A stretch of DNA of 64,000 nucleotides from positions 62,001 through 126,000 of the forward strand of contig FOZF01000002.1 in assembly GCA_900113425.1 (NCBI GenBank), in the 5' to 3' direction. Made by a program: the position numbers and the translations under genes. Positions 55,047-64,000 of this stretch are shown piece by piece. Source of the stretch: Stenotrophomonas maltophilia. Its GTDB lineage: Bacteria > Pseudomonadota > Gammaproteobacteria > Xanthomonadales > Xanthomonadaceae. The first letter of the stretch is position 1; every line of letters begins with the position of its first letter. The notes under the pieces were generated by a model. That model did no database searches. It was given only the letters and a program-made list of their open reading frames with translations, and was not told the DNA's origin.

Positions 55047-57050
55047 ATGTCCTATCTCGTCCTTGCCCGCAAGTGGCGTCCGAAGCGTTTTGCCGAGCTG
55101 GTGGGCCAGGAACACGTGGTCCGTGCGCTCAGCAATGCGCTGGACAGTGGCCGGGTCCACCACGCGTTCCTGTTCACCGGTACCCGCGGTGTGGGCAAGA
55201 CCACCATCGCGCGCATCTTCGCCAAGTCGCTGAACTGCGAGCAGGGCACCAGTGCCGATCCGTGCGGCCAGTGCCCGGCCTGCCTGGACATCGATGCCGG
55301 TCGTTACATCGACCTGCTGGAGATCGACGCCGCGTCCAACACCGGCGTGGATGACGTCCGCGAGGTGATCGAGAACGCGCAGTACATGCCCTCGCGCGGC
55401 AAGTACAAGGTCTACCTGATCGACGAAGTGCACATGCTCTCGAAGGCGGCGTTCAACGCGCTGCTGAAGACGCTGGAAGAGCCGCCGGAGCACGTGAAGT
55501 TCCTGCTGGCCACCACCGATCCGCAGAAGCTGCCGGTCACCGTGCTCAGCCGCTGCCTGCAGTTCAACCTCAAGCGCCTGGATGAGGACCAGATCCAGGG
55601 CCAGATGACCCGCATCCTGGCGGCCGAGGAAATCGAAGCCGACGGCAGTGCCATCGTGCAGCTGGCCAAGGCCGCCGATGGCAGCCTGCGCGACGGTCTG
55701 TCGTTGCTGGACCAGGCCATCGCCTACGCCGGTGGTGCGCTGCGCGACGATGTGGTGCGCACCATGCTGGGGACCGTCGATCGCACCCAGGTGGCAGCGA
55801 TGCTCGATGCCCTCGCCGAAGGTGACGGTTCGCGCCTGTTGCAGGTGGTGGCGGCACTGGCGGAATTCTCGCCGGACTGGAGTGGCGTACTGGAGGCCTT
55901 GGCCGAAGGCCTGCATCGCATCCAGGTGCAGCAGCTGGTACCGGGTGTTGCCGCCGCGGGTGAAGGCCTGGACGCGGCAGCGTTCGCCGGGCGGCTGCGT
56001 CCGGAGGTGGTGCAGCTCTGGTATCAGATGGCCCTGAACGGCCGTCGCGACCTGTCGCTGGCGCCGAGCCCGCGCGCGGGCTTTGAAATGGCCGTGCTGC
56101 GCATGCTGGCGTTCCGCCCGGCAGCGTCGGTGCCGCCGGTGCCGCGTTCGGTGGATGCCGCTGGCGGCGCCGCCGGGGGGGCGATGCCCGGTGGTGGTGC
56201 GGGTGCAGGCAGCCAGGAAACGGCCCCGGCGGCCGCCGCTGCCGCGATCCCGGCCCGCGTGCCTGCACAGGCCGCCCCACGCGAACCCGACCCGGAGCCC
56301 GAGCCGGCGCCTGAACCCGAACCTGATCCGACGCCTGAGCCGAAGCCGGTTCCGGTGGAAGAACCGGTGTCGCCACCGCCGGTCAAGGCCGACGGCATCC
56401 CGGTGCCGGTGGCCGTCGATGATCTTCCGCCGTGGGCCACGGACGAGGCCGAGGCCCGCGACCCCGCACTGGCTGTGGATGTCGCTACGCCAGACGCGGC
56501 CATGGTCGCGCCCTGGCATGAGCCGTCGCCTCCGGTCGCTGCATCGTCCGCGCCCGAGCGTCCGTTCCGTTCCGAGGGCATCGTCATCGCTCCGCCAGCG
56601 CCCGTCACCGCTGCGCCGGCGGAGACGGGCGCGCGGGCTGACATCGGTGAGCTGGCGACAGCGGAAGACTGGCTGGACCTGGTCGCCAACAGCGGCCTGA
56701 GCGGGCCTTCGCGGCAGCTTGCGGCCAATGCCGCCTTCATCTCCTGCCGGCAGGGGACCTTGAAACTGGGGCTTTCGCCCGGATTTGAGTACCTGCGCTC
56801 GGAGCGCGCGCTGGCCGCTCTTGGCGAAATGCTGGAAAAGGCCTTGGGGCACGCGCTGAAGATCGTGGTCGAGACCGTGGAAACCGAACACGTTCCGGCC
56901 GAGACCCTGCACCAGCGCGCCGATCGCCAGCGCGGCGAGCGGCAACAGGTGGCAGAGGCTGTTTTCATGGACGATCCGGAAGTGCAGCTGCTGATCCAGC
57001 AGCACGGCGCCCGGGTCGTTTCCGATTCCATCCGTTCTTTTGACGAGTAA
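55047..57050 (+). CDS. dnaX: DNA polymerase III tau/gamma subunit
   Basis: Clamp-loader ATPase joining the replicase cores. 667 residues: MSYLVLARKWRPKRFAELVGQ, Walker A GTRGVGKT (near 45-52), C4 zinc module CEQGTSADPCGQCPAC, DEVHML, sensor LATTDPQKLPVTVLSRC. A long Pro/Glu linker with PEPEPAPEPEP repeats precedes the tau C-terminal domain. No A-rich slippery heptamer is seen, so gamma is probably not made by the E. coli mechanism. In-frame ATGs at 55017 and 55029 would add a few residues. Confidence 0.95.
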   Translation: MSYLVLARKWRPKRFAELVGQEHVVRALSNALDSGRVHHAFLFTGTRGVGKTTIARIFAKSLNCEQGTSADPCGQCPACLDIDAGRYIDLLEIDAASNTGVDDVREVIENAQYMPSRGKYKVYLIDEVHMLSKAAFNALLKTLEEPPEHVKFLLATTDPQKLPVTVLSRCLQFNLKRLDEDQIQGQMTRILAAEEIEADGSAIVQLAKAADGSLRDGLSLLDQAIAYAGGALRDDVVRTMLGTVDRTQVAAMLDALAEGDGSRLLQVVAALAEFSPDWSGVLEALAEGLHRIQVQQLVPGVAAAGEGLDAAAFAGRLRPEVVQLWYQMALNGRRDLSLAPSPRAGFEMAVLRMLAFRPAASVPPVPRSVDAAGGAAGGAMPGGGAGAGSQETAPAAAAAAIPARVPAQAAPREPDPEPEPAPEPEPDPTPEPKPVPVEEPVSPPPVKADGIPVPVAVDDLPPWATDEAEARDPALAVDVATPDAAMVAPWHEPSPPVAASSAPERPFRSEGIVIAPPAPVTAAPAETGARADIGELATAEDWLDLVANSGLSGPSRQLAANAAFISCRQGTLKLGLSPGFEYLRSERALAALGEMLEKALGHALKIVVETVETEHVPAETLHQRADRQRGERQQVAEAVFMDDPEVQLLIQQHGARVVSDSIRSFDE

Positions 57051-57056
57051 GACACT

Positions 57057-57377
57057 ATGCGCGGCAACATCGCCCAACTGATGCAGCAGGCCCAGAAGAT
57101 GCAGGAGAACCTGCAGAAGGCCCAGGAAGAAATCGCCAGGATCGAAGTGACCGGCAGTGCCGGCGGTGGCATGGTCAGCGTGACGCTGACCGGTGCCAAA
57201 GAGTGCCGCAAGGTGCGTATCGACCCGTCGCTGGCCAGTGACCCGGAGATGCTGGAAGACCTGATCGCGGCGGCGTTCAACGATGCCTCCAACAAGATCG
57301 ATGCCGAATCGAAGTCGAAGATGGGCTCGGCTACCGCCGGCATGCAGCTTCCGCCGGGCATGAAGCTGCCGTTCTGA
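57057..57377 (+). CDS. ybaB: YbaB/EbfC nucleoid-associated protein
   Basis: 106 residues; [33 protein letters not shown] is the YbaB coiled-coil start, followed by the beta core [20 protein letters not shown]. Dimeric DNA-binding protein. Sits 6 bp after dnaX and 60 bp before recR, the conserved dnaX-ybaB-recR order. Confidence 0.95.
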   Translation: MRGNIAQLMQQAQKMQENLQKAQEEIARIEVTGSAGGGMVSVTLTGAKECRKVRIDPSLASDPEMLEDLIAAAFNDASNKIDAESKSKMGSATAGMQLPPGMKLPF

Positions 57378-57437
57378 TCATCGGCGCGGCGCCCGCGTTG
57401 CCGGGTGCCGCGCACACCCACAAAGCCAGAAGCCGCC

Positions 57438-58037
57438 GTGTCCGCACCCCTGCTTGAACAATTGATCGACGCGCTGCGGGTGCTGCCTGGCGTGGGCCAG
57501 AAGACCGCGCAGCGCATGGCCTACCACCTGCTGGAACGCGAACGCGACGGCGGCCAGCGTCTGGCCGAGGTGTTGGCGCTGGCCGTAGAGCGCATCGGCC
57601 ACTGCGCGCAGTGTCGCGATTTCAGTGAAACGGAGCTGTGCCCGACCTGCGCCAACGGCAGCCGCGAGCGCAGCCAGCTGTGCGTGGTGGAATCGCCCGC
57701 CGACCGCCTTGCCATCGAGAATGCCACCGGCTTCCGGGGCGTCTACTTCGTGCTGCAGGGGCGTCTGTCGCCGCTCGATGGCATTGGTCCGCGTGACCTG
57801 GGCCTGGAGCAGCTGGAGCAGCGCCTTGGTGAGGGCGAAGTGCAGGAGCTGATCATCGCCACCAGCGCCACCGTCGAGGGAGAGGCCACCGCGCATTATC
57901 TGGCGCAGCTGGCGCGGGCCCGCCAGGTCCGGCCGAGCCGGTTGGCGCAGGGGCTGCCGCTGGGGGGCGAACTGGAATATGTGGATCGCGGCACGCTGTC
58001 GCACGCGTTCGGCACCCGCAGCGAATTCCGCGATTGA
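57438..58037 (+). CDS. recR: Recombination mediator RecR
   Basis: Works with RecO/RecF to load RecA at gaps. 199 residues: N-terminal HhH ([20 protein letters not shown]), C4 zinc finger ([16 protein letters not shown]), Toprim domain ([14 protein letters not shown]...[15 protein letters not shown]) and the C-terminal GGELEYVD. The GTG at 57438 gives the normal family length; an in-frame GTG 33 bp earlier is less likely. Confidence 0.95.
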   Translation: MSAPLLEQLIDALRVLPGVGQKTAQRMAYHLLERERDGGQRLAEVLALAVERIGHCAQCRDFSETELCPTCANGSRERSQLCVVESPADRLAIENATGFRGVYFVLQGRLSPLDGIGPRDLGLEQLEQRLGEGEVQELIIATSATVEGEATAHYLAQLARARQVRPSRLAQGLPLGGELEYVDRGTLSHAFGTRSEFRD

Positions 58038-58102
58038 CGGCATCGCCCTGTGCAGGGCGGGGGGTGCCTACAATGCAGGCGACATTTCCGCCGAGGCTGA
58101 CC

Positions 58103-58462
58103 ATGAGCAACGAAACCCTTTTCAGCAGGATCATCCGTCGCGAGATTCCGGCCACCATCGTCTATGAAGACGAGGACGTGCTGGGCTTCAAGGACATCGC
58201 GCCGCAGGCGCCGGTGCACGTGCTGTTCATTCCCAAGAATGAAATCATTCCGACCCTGGACGACCTGCAGCCTTCGCAGGCGCACCTGATTGGCAAGCTG
58301 GCCCTGGCGGCGGCCGACTATGCGCGCCGAGAGGGCTTCGCCGAGAAGGGCTACCGCATCGTGATGAACTGCCGCGAGGATGCGGGGCAGACCGTGTTCC
58401 ACATCCACATGCATCTGCTGGCCGGCGCGCCGCTGGGCCATTTCGGCGCGCCCGGGAAGTAA
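58103..58462 (+). CDS. HIT family protein (HinT-like)
   Basis: 119-residue purine nucleoside phosphoramidase-type protein: FSRIIRREIPATIVYEDEDVLGFKDIAPQAPVHVLFIPK and the histidine triad QTVFHIHMHLLAG. The ATG at 58103 gives the standard HinT start MSNETLFSRII. Convergent with slp across a strong bidirectional hairpin. Confidence 0.93.
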   Translation: MSNETLFSRIIRREIPATIVYEDEDVLGFKDIAPQAPVHVLFIPKNEIIPTLDDLQPSQAHLIGKLALAAADYARREGFAEKGYRIVMNCREDAGQTVFHIHMHLLAGAPLGHFGAPGK

Positions 58463-58488
58463 GTGCCCGCCGGCGCGATGCCGTGCAA

Positions 58489-58519
58489 GCAGAAGGCCGC
58501 CCGATGGGCGGCCTTCTGC
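58489..58519. terminator. Bidirectional terminator between the HIT gene and slp
   Basis: Perfect 14-bp stem (58489-58502 with 58506-58519), 3-nt loop, lying between two convergent genes; T-tracts are weak on both sides. Confidence 0.8.
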
Positions 58520-58540
58520 GTCATGCGTACCGGAGGGGTG

Positions 58541-59065
58541 TTACCACCAGCCCCAGCGGCCGTAGCCCCAGTACGGGCCATACGGGCCCGGGCCCCAGGG
58601 GCCATAGGGGTAGGGCACGACGTCGACCTGGCGCTGCTCCGGCCACAGGTAGATCACATCGGCCGACAGCTTCGGCAGGCGATAGTCGTACTCGCCGATG
58701 CGGGTGTTCTGGTAGCCGTCGATCTTGCCGATGAAGGTCACGTCGCGACCGGGCTCAAACACCGCCGGATCGTAGAAGCCGGAGCGGCAGGCGATGAAGC
58801 GGCCGTCGCTGGCATCGGACGAGGTGGTGTTCGGGCGGCCGGAGGCGTTGAGCGGGCGCGAAATCATCTGGAAGCAGGTCTCGCCCTGGCCGGGCTTGGT
58901 TTCGATGATGCGGCCGCCCCAGCGCACGGGAGTGCCGACCTGCTGGGTGGCGACCGAGTCGCGCGGGGAGACCAGGCTGAACTGTCCCTGCAGCGGCTTT
59001 GGGGCCGTGGCGCAGGCCGACAGGGCCAGCGTGGCCACAGCGGTGAGAAGGAACTTGGTGTTCAT
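58541..59065 (-). CDS. slp: Slp family outer-membrane lipoprotein
   Basis: 174 residues; signal peptide and lipobox LALSAC (Cys18). TPVRWGGRIIETKPGQGETCFQMISRPLNASGRP matches the Slp (starvation lipoprotein) family. The C-terminus is an unusual run rich in Pro/Tyr/Gly/Trp (PYPYGPWGPGPYGPYWGYG). The start overlaps the tgpA stop by ATGA, so it ends the moxR-DUF58-tgpA operon. Confidence 0.9.
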   Translation of the reverse strand: MNTKFLLTAVATLALSACATAPKPLQGQFSLVSPRDSVATQQVGTPVRWGGRIIETKPGQGETCFQMISRPLNASGRPNTTSSDASDGRFIACRSGFYDPAVFEPGRDVTFIGKIDGYQNTRIGEYDYRLPKLSADVIYLWPEQRQVDVVPYPYGPWGPGPYGPYWGYGRWGWW

Positions 59066-61011
59066 GGGGAGGCTCCGGAAGTCGGGCGATGCCTGCGCAG
59101 GTCCCGCAATAATGAAGCGAGGTCGGTGCAAGTTCCAGCGTAACGCGCGTCGGCGAAACGCTGGCTGAGTGCCAGCAGGGCTGGATCGGGCCGGCGTGCA
59201 TGGACGCGACGGGCCCAGAGCAGTGCCGGCTCGTGCGGTTCGCGGGCCAGGCCGAGCCGTGCGTAGCGCCGGCCCAGGCGGTGCCAGGCGCGCAGCACCG
59301 GATCGCGTTCGCGCTCGCCCCGGGCCAGCAGCCATGCCATCCACAGCACGGCTGCCAACGCGGCCATCACGAAGCCTGACAGCAACTGTCCCGGCTTGAT
59401 GTCGTCCAGGCCCAAGGGCTTGAACAGCTGCTGCTGGCGGCGCGCATCGAAGGACAGCACCAGGTCGTTCCAGCCGCGGCGCAGCCAGTCGCCCATCTGC
59501 CCCAGCTGCAGCCAGCGCTGCTGCAGCGGATTGCCGGCCTCAGCCAGCAGGCGATCGTCGAGGGTGTCCAGGATGCGTTCGGGGGCGACGGCGGCCGTGG
59601 GATCGACCCGCACCCAGCCCCGTTGCGGCAGCCAGACTTCGGCCCAGGCGTGGGCATCCATCCGCCGCACGACCCAGTAGTCGCCCACCCGGTTGCGCGT
59701 GCCGCCGGCGAAGCCGGTCACCACGCGGGCCGGAATGCCTGCATTGCGCATCAGCACCACGAAGGCCGAGCTGAAGTGCTCGCAGAAACCTGCCTTGTAG
59801 CCGAACAGGAATTCATCGATGGGGTCGCGGCCGGCCACGGGCGTGTCCAGCGTGTAGGAGAAATCGGCGGTGATCCACTGCAGGGCGCGACGTACCACGG
59901 CCTCATCGTTGCTGCCCGCCTCCTGTCGCCACTGCCGGGCGAGGGTGGCGGTGCGTGGATTGAAGCCGGCCGGCAACTGCAGCGCTGCGCGTCGCAGGTA
60001 GGGGTGGAGCGCGCTGTCGAAGTGCTGCGGCGGCGCCGAGTGCAGGCGCCACCGGCTCAGCGCCGACAGCGTGCGGTCGCTGAGCAGGCTCATGTCCGCA
60101 TCCAGCGTGCTGCCTTCCGGCGCGCGGGTGGGCAGATCCAGTGCCACCAGCTGGCGGCGGTCGGTCGGCTCGTAGTCGATCTGGTAGTCCCAGCCGCGGG
60201 CACCGGCATCGACGATCGCGGGTGGGCGCTGCGTACGCGCACGATCACGGGTCCAGCGTCGGCCATCGAAGTCGGTCAATACCGGTCCTCGCCAGTAGCG
60301 CTGGTCCGGATCGGGTACGGCGCCGAAGAACTGCACGCGCAGCGCAGGTGTGTCGTCGGCCATCAGGTCCAGCCACTGCCCCGGCTCCATGCTGTCGGAC
60401 AGGCCCGGCGTGCTGACCGCGCGTTCGGGTACGCCCCACAGCGGCGTGGACAGACGCGGAAACAGCCAGAACGACGCCAGCGCCAGTGGCAGGCCCAGCG
60501 CCAGCAGCCGGCCGACGCCCTTCAGCTGGCCGCGCAACGGCAAGGCGTCGGCGTGGCCCTCGCCCTGTGCCAGGCGCTGCAGGGCCAGCAGTGCACAAAG
60601 GCCGGCCAGCGCCGCCAGCAGCGTGGTCAGCGGACCCTGGTCCAGCAGGAAGGCGGCGAATGGCGAGAACAGCGCAAAGCCCAGCAGGCTGCGTGCATCG
60701 CGCAGGCTGCGCAGCTCGCTGGACTTGATCGCAAGCATCGCGGCGAGCAGTGCGCAGCCGGTATCGCGTCCTGGGCGGACCAGGCCCATCTGCCAGACGA
60801 TGGCGGCCAGCATGCCCAGCACGAGCAGCAGGCGCACCGGCATCGGCAACACGCGTCGCCACGACAGCGCGGCTGTCAGCAGCGCAGCCACCGCGATCAC
60901 CGTGGCCAGCATCGGCGGCAACTGCAGCAGCAGTGGCAGCAGCGCAAGCGCAGCGCTGGCCAGGGTCCAGGTGCGGGCGTTGCGGTCGAGCGTGGGCGCG
61001 GCGTCAGTCAT
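59062..61011 (-). CDS. tgpA: TgpA-type membrane transglutaminase
   Basis: 649 residues. Five to six N-terminal helices (to about 185), a periplasmic transglutaminase domain with catalytic Cys in YKAGFCEHFSSAFVVLMRNAGIPARVVTGF, His in MDAHAWAEVWLP and Asp in WVRVDPTAAVAPER, then a C-terminal helix and DUF4129-like cytoplasmic tail. P. aeruginosa TgpA is essential; substrate unknown. Overlaps the DUF58 gene by 8 bp. Confidence 0.92.
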   Translation of the reverse strand: MTDAAPTLDRNARTWTLASAALALLPLLLQLPPMLATVIAVAALLTAALSWRRVLPMPVRLLLVLGMLAAIVWQMGLVRPGRDTGCALLAAMLAIKSSELRSLRDARSLLGFALFSPFAAFLLDQGPLTTLLAALAGLCALLALQRLAQGEGHADALPLRGQLKGVGRLLALGLPLALASFWLFPRLSTPLWGVPERAVSTPGLSDSMEPGQWLDLMADDTPALRVQFFGAVPDPDQRYWRGPVLTDFDGRRWTRDRARTQRPPAIVDAGARGWDYQIDYEPTDRRQLVALDLPTRAPEGSTLDADMSLLSDRTLSALSRWRLHSAPPQHFDSALHPYLRRAALQLPAGFNPRTATLARQWRQEAGSNDEAVVRRALQWITADFSYTLDTPVAGRDPIDEFLFGYKAGFCEHFSSAFVVLMRNAGIPARVVTGFAGGTRNRVGDYWVVRRMDAHAWAEVWLPQRGWVRVDPTAAVAPERILDTLDDRLLAEAGNPLQQRWLQLGQMGDWLRRGWNDLVLSFDARRQQQLFKPLGLDDIKPGQLLSGFVMAALAAVLWMAWLLARGERERDPVLRAWHRLGRRYARLGLAREPHEPALLWARRVHARRPDPALLALSQRFADARYAGTCTDLASLLRDLRRHRPTSGASP

Positions 61012-61948
61012 GCGGCATCAGCGCCAGCGCGCGCAGGCAGAGATGGTGATGGCTGGCGCCCTGTCCCGGCCCCACTGGCGGATGCGAGGGCAGCAGCAGG
61101 GTATAGCGGCGACCGCCGCGTTCGGCCATGTCGATCCAGCGCGCCAGGCGTGCGATGCGTGCTTCGGTCGGCAGTGGCGCCAGCGTATGCCAGTCCAGCA
61201 CGACCTCGATGCCGACCGGCTTTTCGTACTCACGGACCAGCAGGCTGTCGCGGCGCGCGGAGTGTTTCCAGGCAATGCTGCGGGGGGCGTCTCCGGCGCG
61301 GTAGGGGCGCAGCTGGTGCAGCTCTTCGCCACTGGCGTGCGCGCGGGTGTGCAAGGGATCGTTGCCGCGCTCCGGCAGCGCGGGGGCCACCGCTTCGGCC
61401 AGGGGATACACCAGCAACGGCTGTTCCGGCCACACCCACGACCACGCACGGACCAGGCCCAGCGGCTGCGTGGTGGACAGGCGGATGCGCGACAGCTCCC
61501 GCCAGCCGCGACGTTCGCTGGGGACTTCCAGCTCCACTTCGCCGCGTCCCTGTGCGGGCAGCGAGGTCCAGGCCTGGCTGTCGCCCAGTTGCAGGTGCAG
61601 GCCCTGTCGTGGCCGTGGATCACGCAGTGACAGGTCCACACGCAGCCGCAGCGGCTGGCCGGCAGGCACCGGCTCGGCGGAGATCGCATCGATCTGCACG
61701 CCCGACAACTGCAGGTGCGCGGCAATGGCGCTGGCGATCGCCGCCGCCGCCAGCAGCAACGCCAGCAGCAACGCGGGGTTGTTGTTGTAGTTCAGCGCAC
61801 CCAGCAGCATCGCCGACAGCAGCGTGGCGACGAACAGGCCGAAGCGCGTCGGCAGCACGTAGATGCGGTGGCGGTTCAACCGCTGCGGCAGCACTTCCGG
61901 CGCGCGCGGGCGCGCCAGCAGCTGCAGCCGCGCCCAGCGCGAGGCCAC
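61004..61948 (-). CDS. DUF58 domain protein
   Basis: 314 residues with two N-terminal membrane helices (TRFGLFVATLLSAMLLGALNY, ALLLALLLAAAAIASAIAAH) and the DUF58 motif LRPYRAGDAPRSIAWKHSARRDSLLVREYE, leading into a vWA-like end. Standard partner of MoxR ATPases and TgpA. Starts 2 bp after the moxR stop. Confidence 0.92.
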   Translation of the reverse strand: MASRWARLQLLARPRAPEVLPQRLNRHRIYVLPTRFGLFVATLLSAMLLGALNYNNNPALLLALLLAAAAIASAIAAHLQLSGVQIDAISAEPVPAGQPLRLRVDLSLRDPRPRQGLHLQLGDSQAWTSLPAQGRGEVELEVPSERRGWRELSRIRLSTTQPLGLVRAWSWVWPEQPLLVYPLAEAVAPALPERGNDPLHTRAHASGEELHQLRPYRAGDAPRSIAWKHSARRDSLLVREYEKPVGIEVVLDWHTLAPLPTEARIARLARWIDMAERGGRRYTLLLPSHPPVGPGQGASHHHLCLRALALMPHD

Positions 61949-61950
61949 GC

Positions 61951-62904
61951 TCAGTCCACCGTGACGGTCTGCAGGATCGCGCGCGCCAGCGCCGGACCGG
62001 AGCTGGACTCGGCTTCGGCCACAAGTCGATGCCCCGCCACCGCCACGAACAGCGTCTGCACGTCTTCGGGAACGACATGGCTGCGGCCGAGCAGCAGCGC
62101 ATGCGCCCGCGCTGCACGCAGCAGCGCCAGTCCGGCACGAGGCGACAACCCCACGCGCACGCCTGCATGCTGGCGGCTGCGGGTCAGCAGGGCCTGCACG
62201 TAGTCGACCAAGGCGTCGCTGGCGTGGACCTGGCCTACGGCCTCACGCAACGTCCGCACCTGCGCTTCGTCCAGTTTCGGCATCGCACGTGCGATCAGGT
62301 CGCGGCGATCGGTGCCGCGCAGCAGCTCGCGCTCGGCCTGCGGGCTGGGATAGCCCATCGCCAGCCGCAGCAGGAAACGGTCCAGCTGCGAGTCGGGCAG
62401 CGGGAACGTGCCCGACAGGTCCACCGGATTCTGGGTGGCGATCACGAAGAAGGGGTCCGGCAGCGCATGCGTCTGTCCATCCAGTGTCACCTGCTGTTCG
62501 GCCATGGCCTCCAGCAGTGCGCTCTGCGTACGTGGTGGCGCGCGGTTGATTTCATCGGCCAGCAGCACATGGGTGAACACCGGGCCGGGATGGAACTGGA
62601 ACTGGCGGCTGCCTGCCTCATACACCGATACACCAAGCACATCGGCCGGCAACAGGTCCGAGGTGAACTGCACGCGCTGGAAGCCCAGTCCCAGACTGCT
62701 GGCCAGCGCGTGGGCCAGCGTGGTCTTGCCGAGGCCGGGCAGGTCCTCGATCAGCAGATGTCCACCGGACAGCAGAGCGACGAAGGCGAGCCGCACCTCC
62801 GGCACCTTGCCCAGCACCAGCGCGTTGACCTGATCCTGGGCCTCCCGCAGGGACTGGCGCAGTTGATCGGTTAGCATGCTGGGACTGGGGGACGAAGCTG
62901 GCAT
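61951..62904 (-). CDS. MoxR family AAA+ ATPase
   Basis: 317 residues; Walker A EDLPGLGKTT near 54-62, Walker B LLADEINRAPPRTQSALLEAM, sensor ATQNPVDLSGTFPLPDSQLDRF. Chaperone-like ATPase acting with DUF58/vWA partners in envelope processes. The ATG at 62904 is preferred; a frame from 62940 would approach the divergent gene. First gene of moxR-DUF58-tgpA-slp. Confidence 0.93.
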   Translation of the reverse strand: MPASSPSPSMLTDQLRQSLREAQDQVNALVLGKVPEVRLAFVALLSGGHLLIEDLPGLGKTTLAHALASSLGLGFQRVQFTSDLLPADVLGVSVYEAGSRQFQFHPGPVFTHVLLADEINRAPPRTQSALLEAMAEQQVTLDGQTHALPDPFFVIATQNPVDLSGTFPLPDSQLDRFLLRLAMGYPSPQAERELLRGTDRRDLIARAMPKLDEAQVRTLREAVGQVHASDALVDYVQALLTRSRQHAGVRVGLSPRAGLALLRAARAHALLLGRSHVVPEDVQTLFVAVAGHRLVAEAESSSGPALARAILQTVTVD

Positions 62905-62946
62905 GATCGTCTCTGATCTGGAATCTCCTCGATTATCCATAGAGCA

Positions 62947-64000
62947 ATGCAGGGCGAACAGCGCGCACGGACGATTTTTCTCTGGTTATGGACGCTGGTC
63001 ACAGCGGCCAAGCTGGTGGTGGCCGCGCGCCTGCCACTGTTCGTCGATGAAGCGTTCTACTGGCAGGAAGGCCAGCACCTGGCGGCAGCCTATTCCGATC
63101 TGCCGGGCCTGACCGCGTGGATGGCCCGGCTGGGCGTGGAGATCGGCGGTCATCACGTGCTGGCCCTGCGCTTGCCGTTCCTGGCGATCGGTGCGTTGCT
63201 GCCCTGGCTGGTTTCGCGCATTGCCACGCGCTGGTTCGGTGCCGTGGCCGGTTGGCAGGCAGGCAGCCTCACTCTGCTGATGCCACTGTCGGCCACGCTG
63301 GGGCTGCTGGCGGTGCCGGACGTACCCATGGCGCTGGCGGCCGTGCTGTGCCTGCACGCGGGTGCGCGCCTGCTGCACAACGTGGACGCATCGTCGGCGA
63401 TGAAGCTGGCGTTGGGCCTGCTGATCGGTGCGCTCAGCCACTATCGCTTCATCGGTGTGATCGGCGTCGGCTTCATCGCGTTGCTGGCGTTGCCGCAGGG
63501 CCGGCGCATGCTGGCCGATCCGCGGGTCTGGGTCGCGCTGGCCATCGGTGTGCTGGCCTGGTTGCCGTTGCTGGCGTGGAATGCGGACAACCACGATGCC
63601 GGGCTGAAGTTCCAGGTCGTCGAGCGCCATCCCTGGACGTTCGAGTGGGGCGGGCTGTGGTTCCTGGTGATCCAGCCGATGCTGGTCACCCCCATCCTGT
63701 GCATCGCGATGTGGAAGGTGGCGCTGGCCGGCACACGCAGCGGTGGTGGTGCGCGCGTGCAGTGGCGCTACTTCGGGCTGGTGGGCGGCGTATCGACGCT
63801 GGGCATCTTCCTGCTGGGCTTCTTCACCGATGTCGAGCGCATCAGTTTCCACTGGCCGCTGCCGGGCTACCTGGCGCTGCTGGTCGCGGTACCGGTGGTG
63901 CTCAATGGATGGCCGCGCTGGCTGCGCAGGACAGGGTGGTGGCTGGCAGGGCTGGGCATGGTGCTGGCGTTCGGCTACTACCTGATGGCATCCACGCCGG
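62947..64000 (+). CDS. Glycosyltransferase family 39 membrane protein, 3' end cut by window edge
   Basis: 351 codons visible. Multi-helix protein starting MQGEQRARTIFLWLWTLVTAAK; the first periplasmic loop has LPLFVDEAFYWQEGQHL, the DE-containing catalytic loop of GT39/ArnT-type (GT-C) transferases using polyprenyl-phosphate sugars. Later SHYRFIGVIG and DVERISFHWPLPGYLALL. Substrate unknown. Divergent from moxR with a 42-bp gap. Confidence 0.85.
   Translation, partial: MQGEQRARTIFLWLWTLVTAAKLVVAARLPLFVDEAFYWQEGQHLAAAYSDLPGLTAWMARLGVEIGGHHVLALRLPFLAIGALLPWLVSRIATRWFGAVAGWQAGSLTLLMPLSATLGLLAVPDVPMALAAVLCLHAGARLLHNVDASSAMKLALGLLIGALSHYRFIGVIGVGFIALLALPQGRRMLADPRVWVALAIGVLAWLPLLAWNADNHDAGLKFQVVERHPWTFEWGGLWFLVIQPMLVTPILCIAMWKVALAGTRSGGGARVQWRYFGLVGGVSTLGIFLLGFFTDVERISFHWPLPGYLALLVAVPVVLNGWPRWLRRTGWWLAGLGMVLAFGYYLMASTP

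Noticed and set aside
56280-56360. Programmed frameshift in dnaX
   Set aside because: No A-rich slippery sequence; the Pro/Glu repeat region is a linker within one continuous frame.
59623-62874. 1083-residue open frame opposite tgpA, DUF58 and moxR
   Set aside because: Antisense shadow of three well-supported genes; product is Arg/Gln/Ala-rich with no domain.

Overview
The window looks like a chromosomal segment of a Stenotrophomonas (S. maltophilia group) strain. The evidence is high GC, xanthomonad gene order (tig-clpP-clpX-lon-hupB-tRNAs-ppiD; gloB/rnhA/dnaQ; waa-type glycosyltransferase/kdkA; dnaX-ybaB-recR), and several GTAG-ended palindromes of the SMAG family known from S. maltophilia. 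This assignment is from pattern recognition, not from a database search.

Left core region, about 1-32.9 kb: a phosphate block on the minus strand (phoB, phoR, ppk, ppx, with a Pho box in front of phoB); a BepA-type periplasmic protease divergent from a glutaredoxin; NAD-isocitrate dehydrogenase behind an unusually structured leader; a flavin reductase and a Bax-inhibitor-like membrane protein; a tRNA cluster (Pro, Arg, His, Lys, Lys, Leu); the proteostasis run tig-clpP-clpX-lon-hupB; tRNA-Val and five tandem tRNA-Asp copies; ppiD; mltD/gloB/yafS/rnhA/dnaQ; a PP2C phosphatase; tRNA-Ser(CGA); LPS-core genes (GT9 glycosyltransferase, Kdo kinase); SRP 4.5S RNA on the minus strand; and a Gdx-type guanidinium exporter behind a guanidine-II (mini-ykkC) riboswitch.

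Accessory region, about 32.9-54.8 kb: first a mini-RHS gene with a frameshifted toxin-like C-terminus and a small, probably immunity, gene. Then comes a 20.4-kb mobilizable island inserted in the 3' end of tRNA-Ser(GGA). It is bounded by an 18-bp direct repeat (34390-34407 and 54804-54821), with paired integrase-arm-like sites just inside each end and a tyrosine recombinase next to the tRNA. It has its own MobQ-type relaxase (MobA/MobL) and an RSF1010-like oriT. Its cargo reads as a defence island: an Abi_2/HEPN protein preceded by a compact structured RNA with its own promoter; a DUF3800 protein; a PD-(D/E)XK-like protein behind a second tyrosine recombinase; a SIR2-HerA anti-phage pair extended by two further genes; and several unknown genes, some with nuclease-like or zinc-ribbon motifs. 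GC content and codon use drop visibly in this region.

Right core region, about 54.8-64 kb: tRNA-Ser(GGA), dnaX-ybaB-recR, a HIT protein, then a minus-strand operon moxR-DUF58-tgpA-slp, and finally a glycosyltransferase-39 membrane protein that runs off the right edge.

The most interesting items are the Abi_2 gene with its structured RNA, the oriT/relaxase arrangement, the extended SIR2-HerA operon, the nested recombinase-nuclease cassette, and the guanidine-II leader with a ribosome-site-masking alternative helix.
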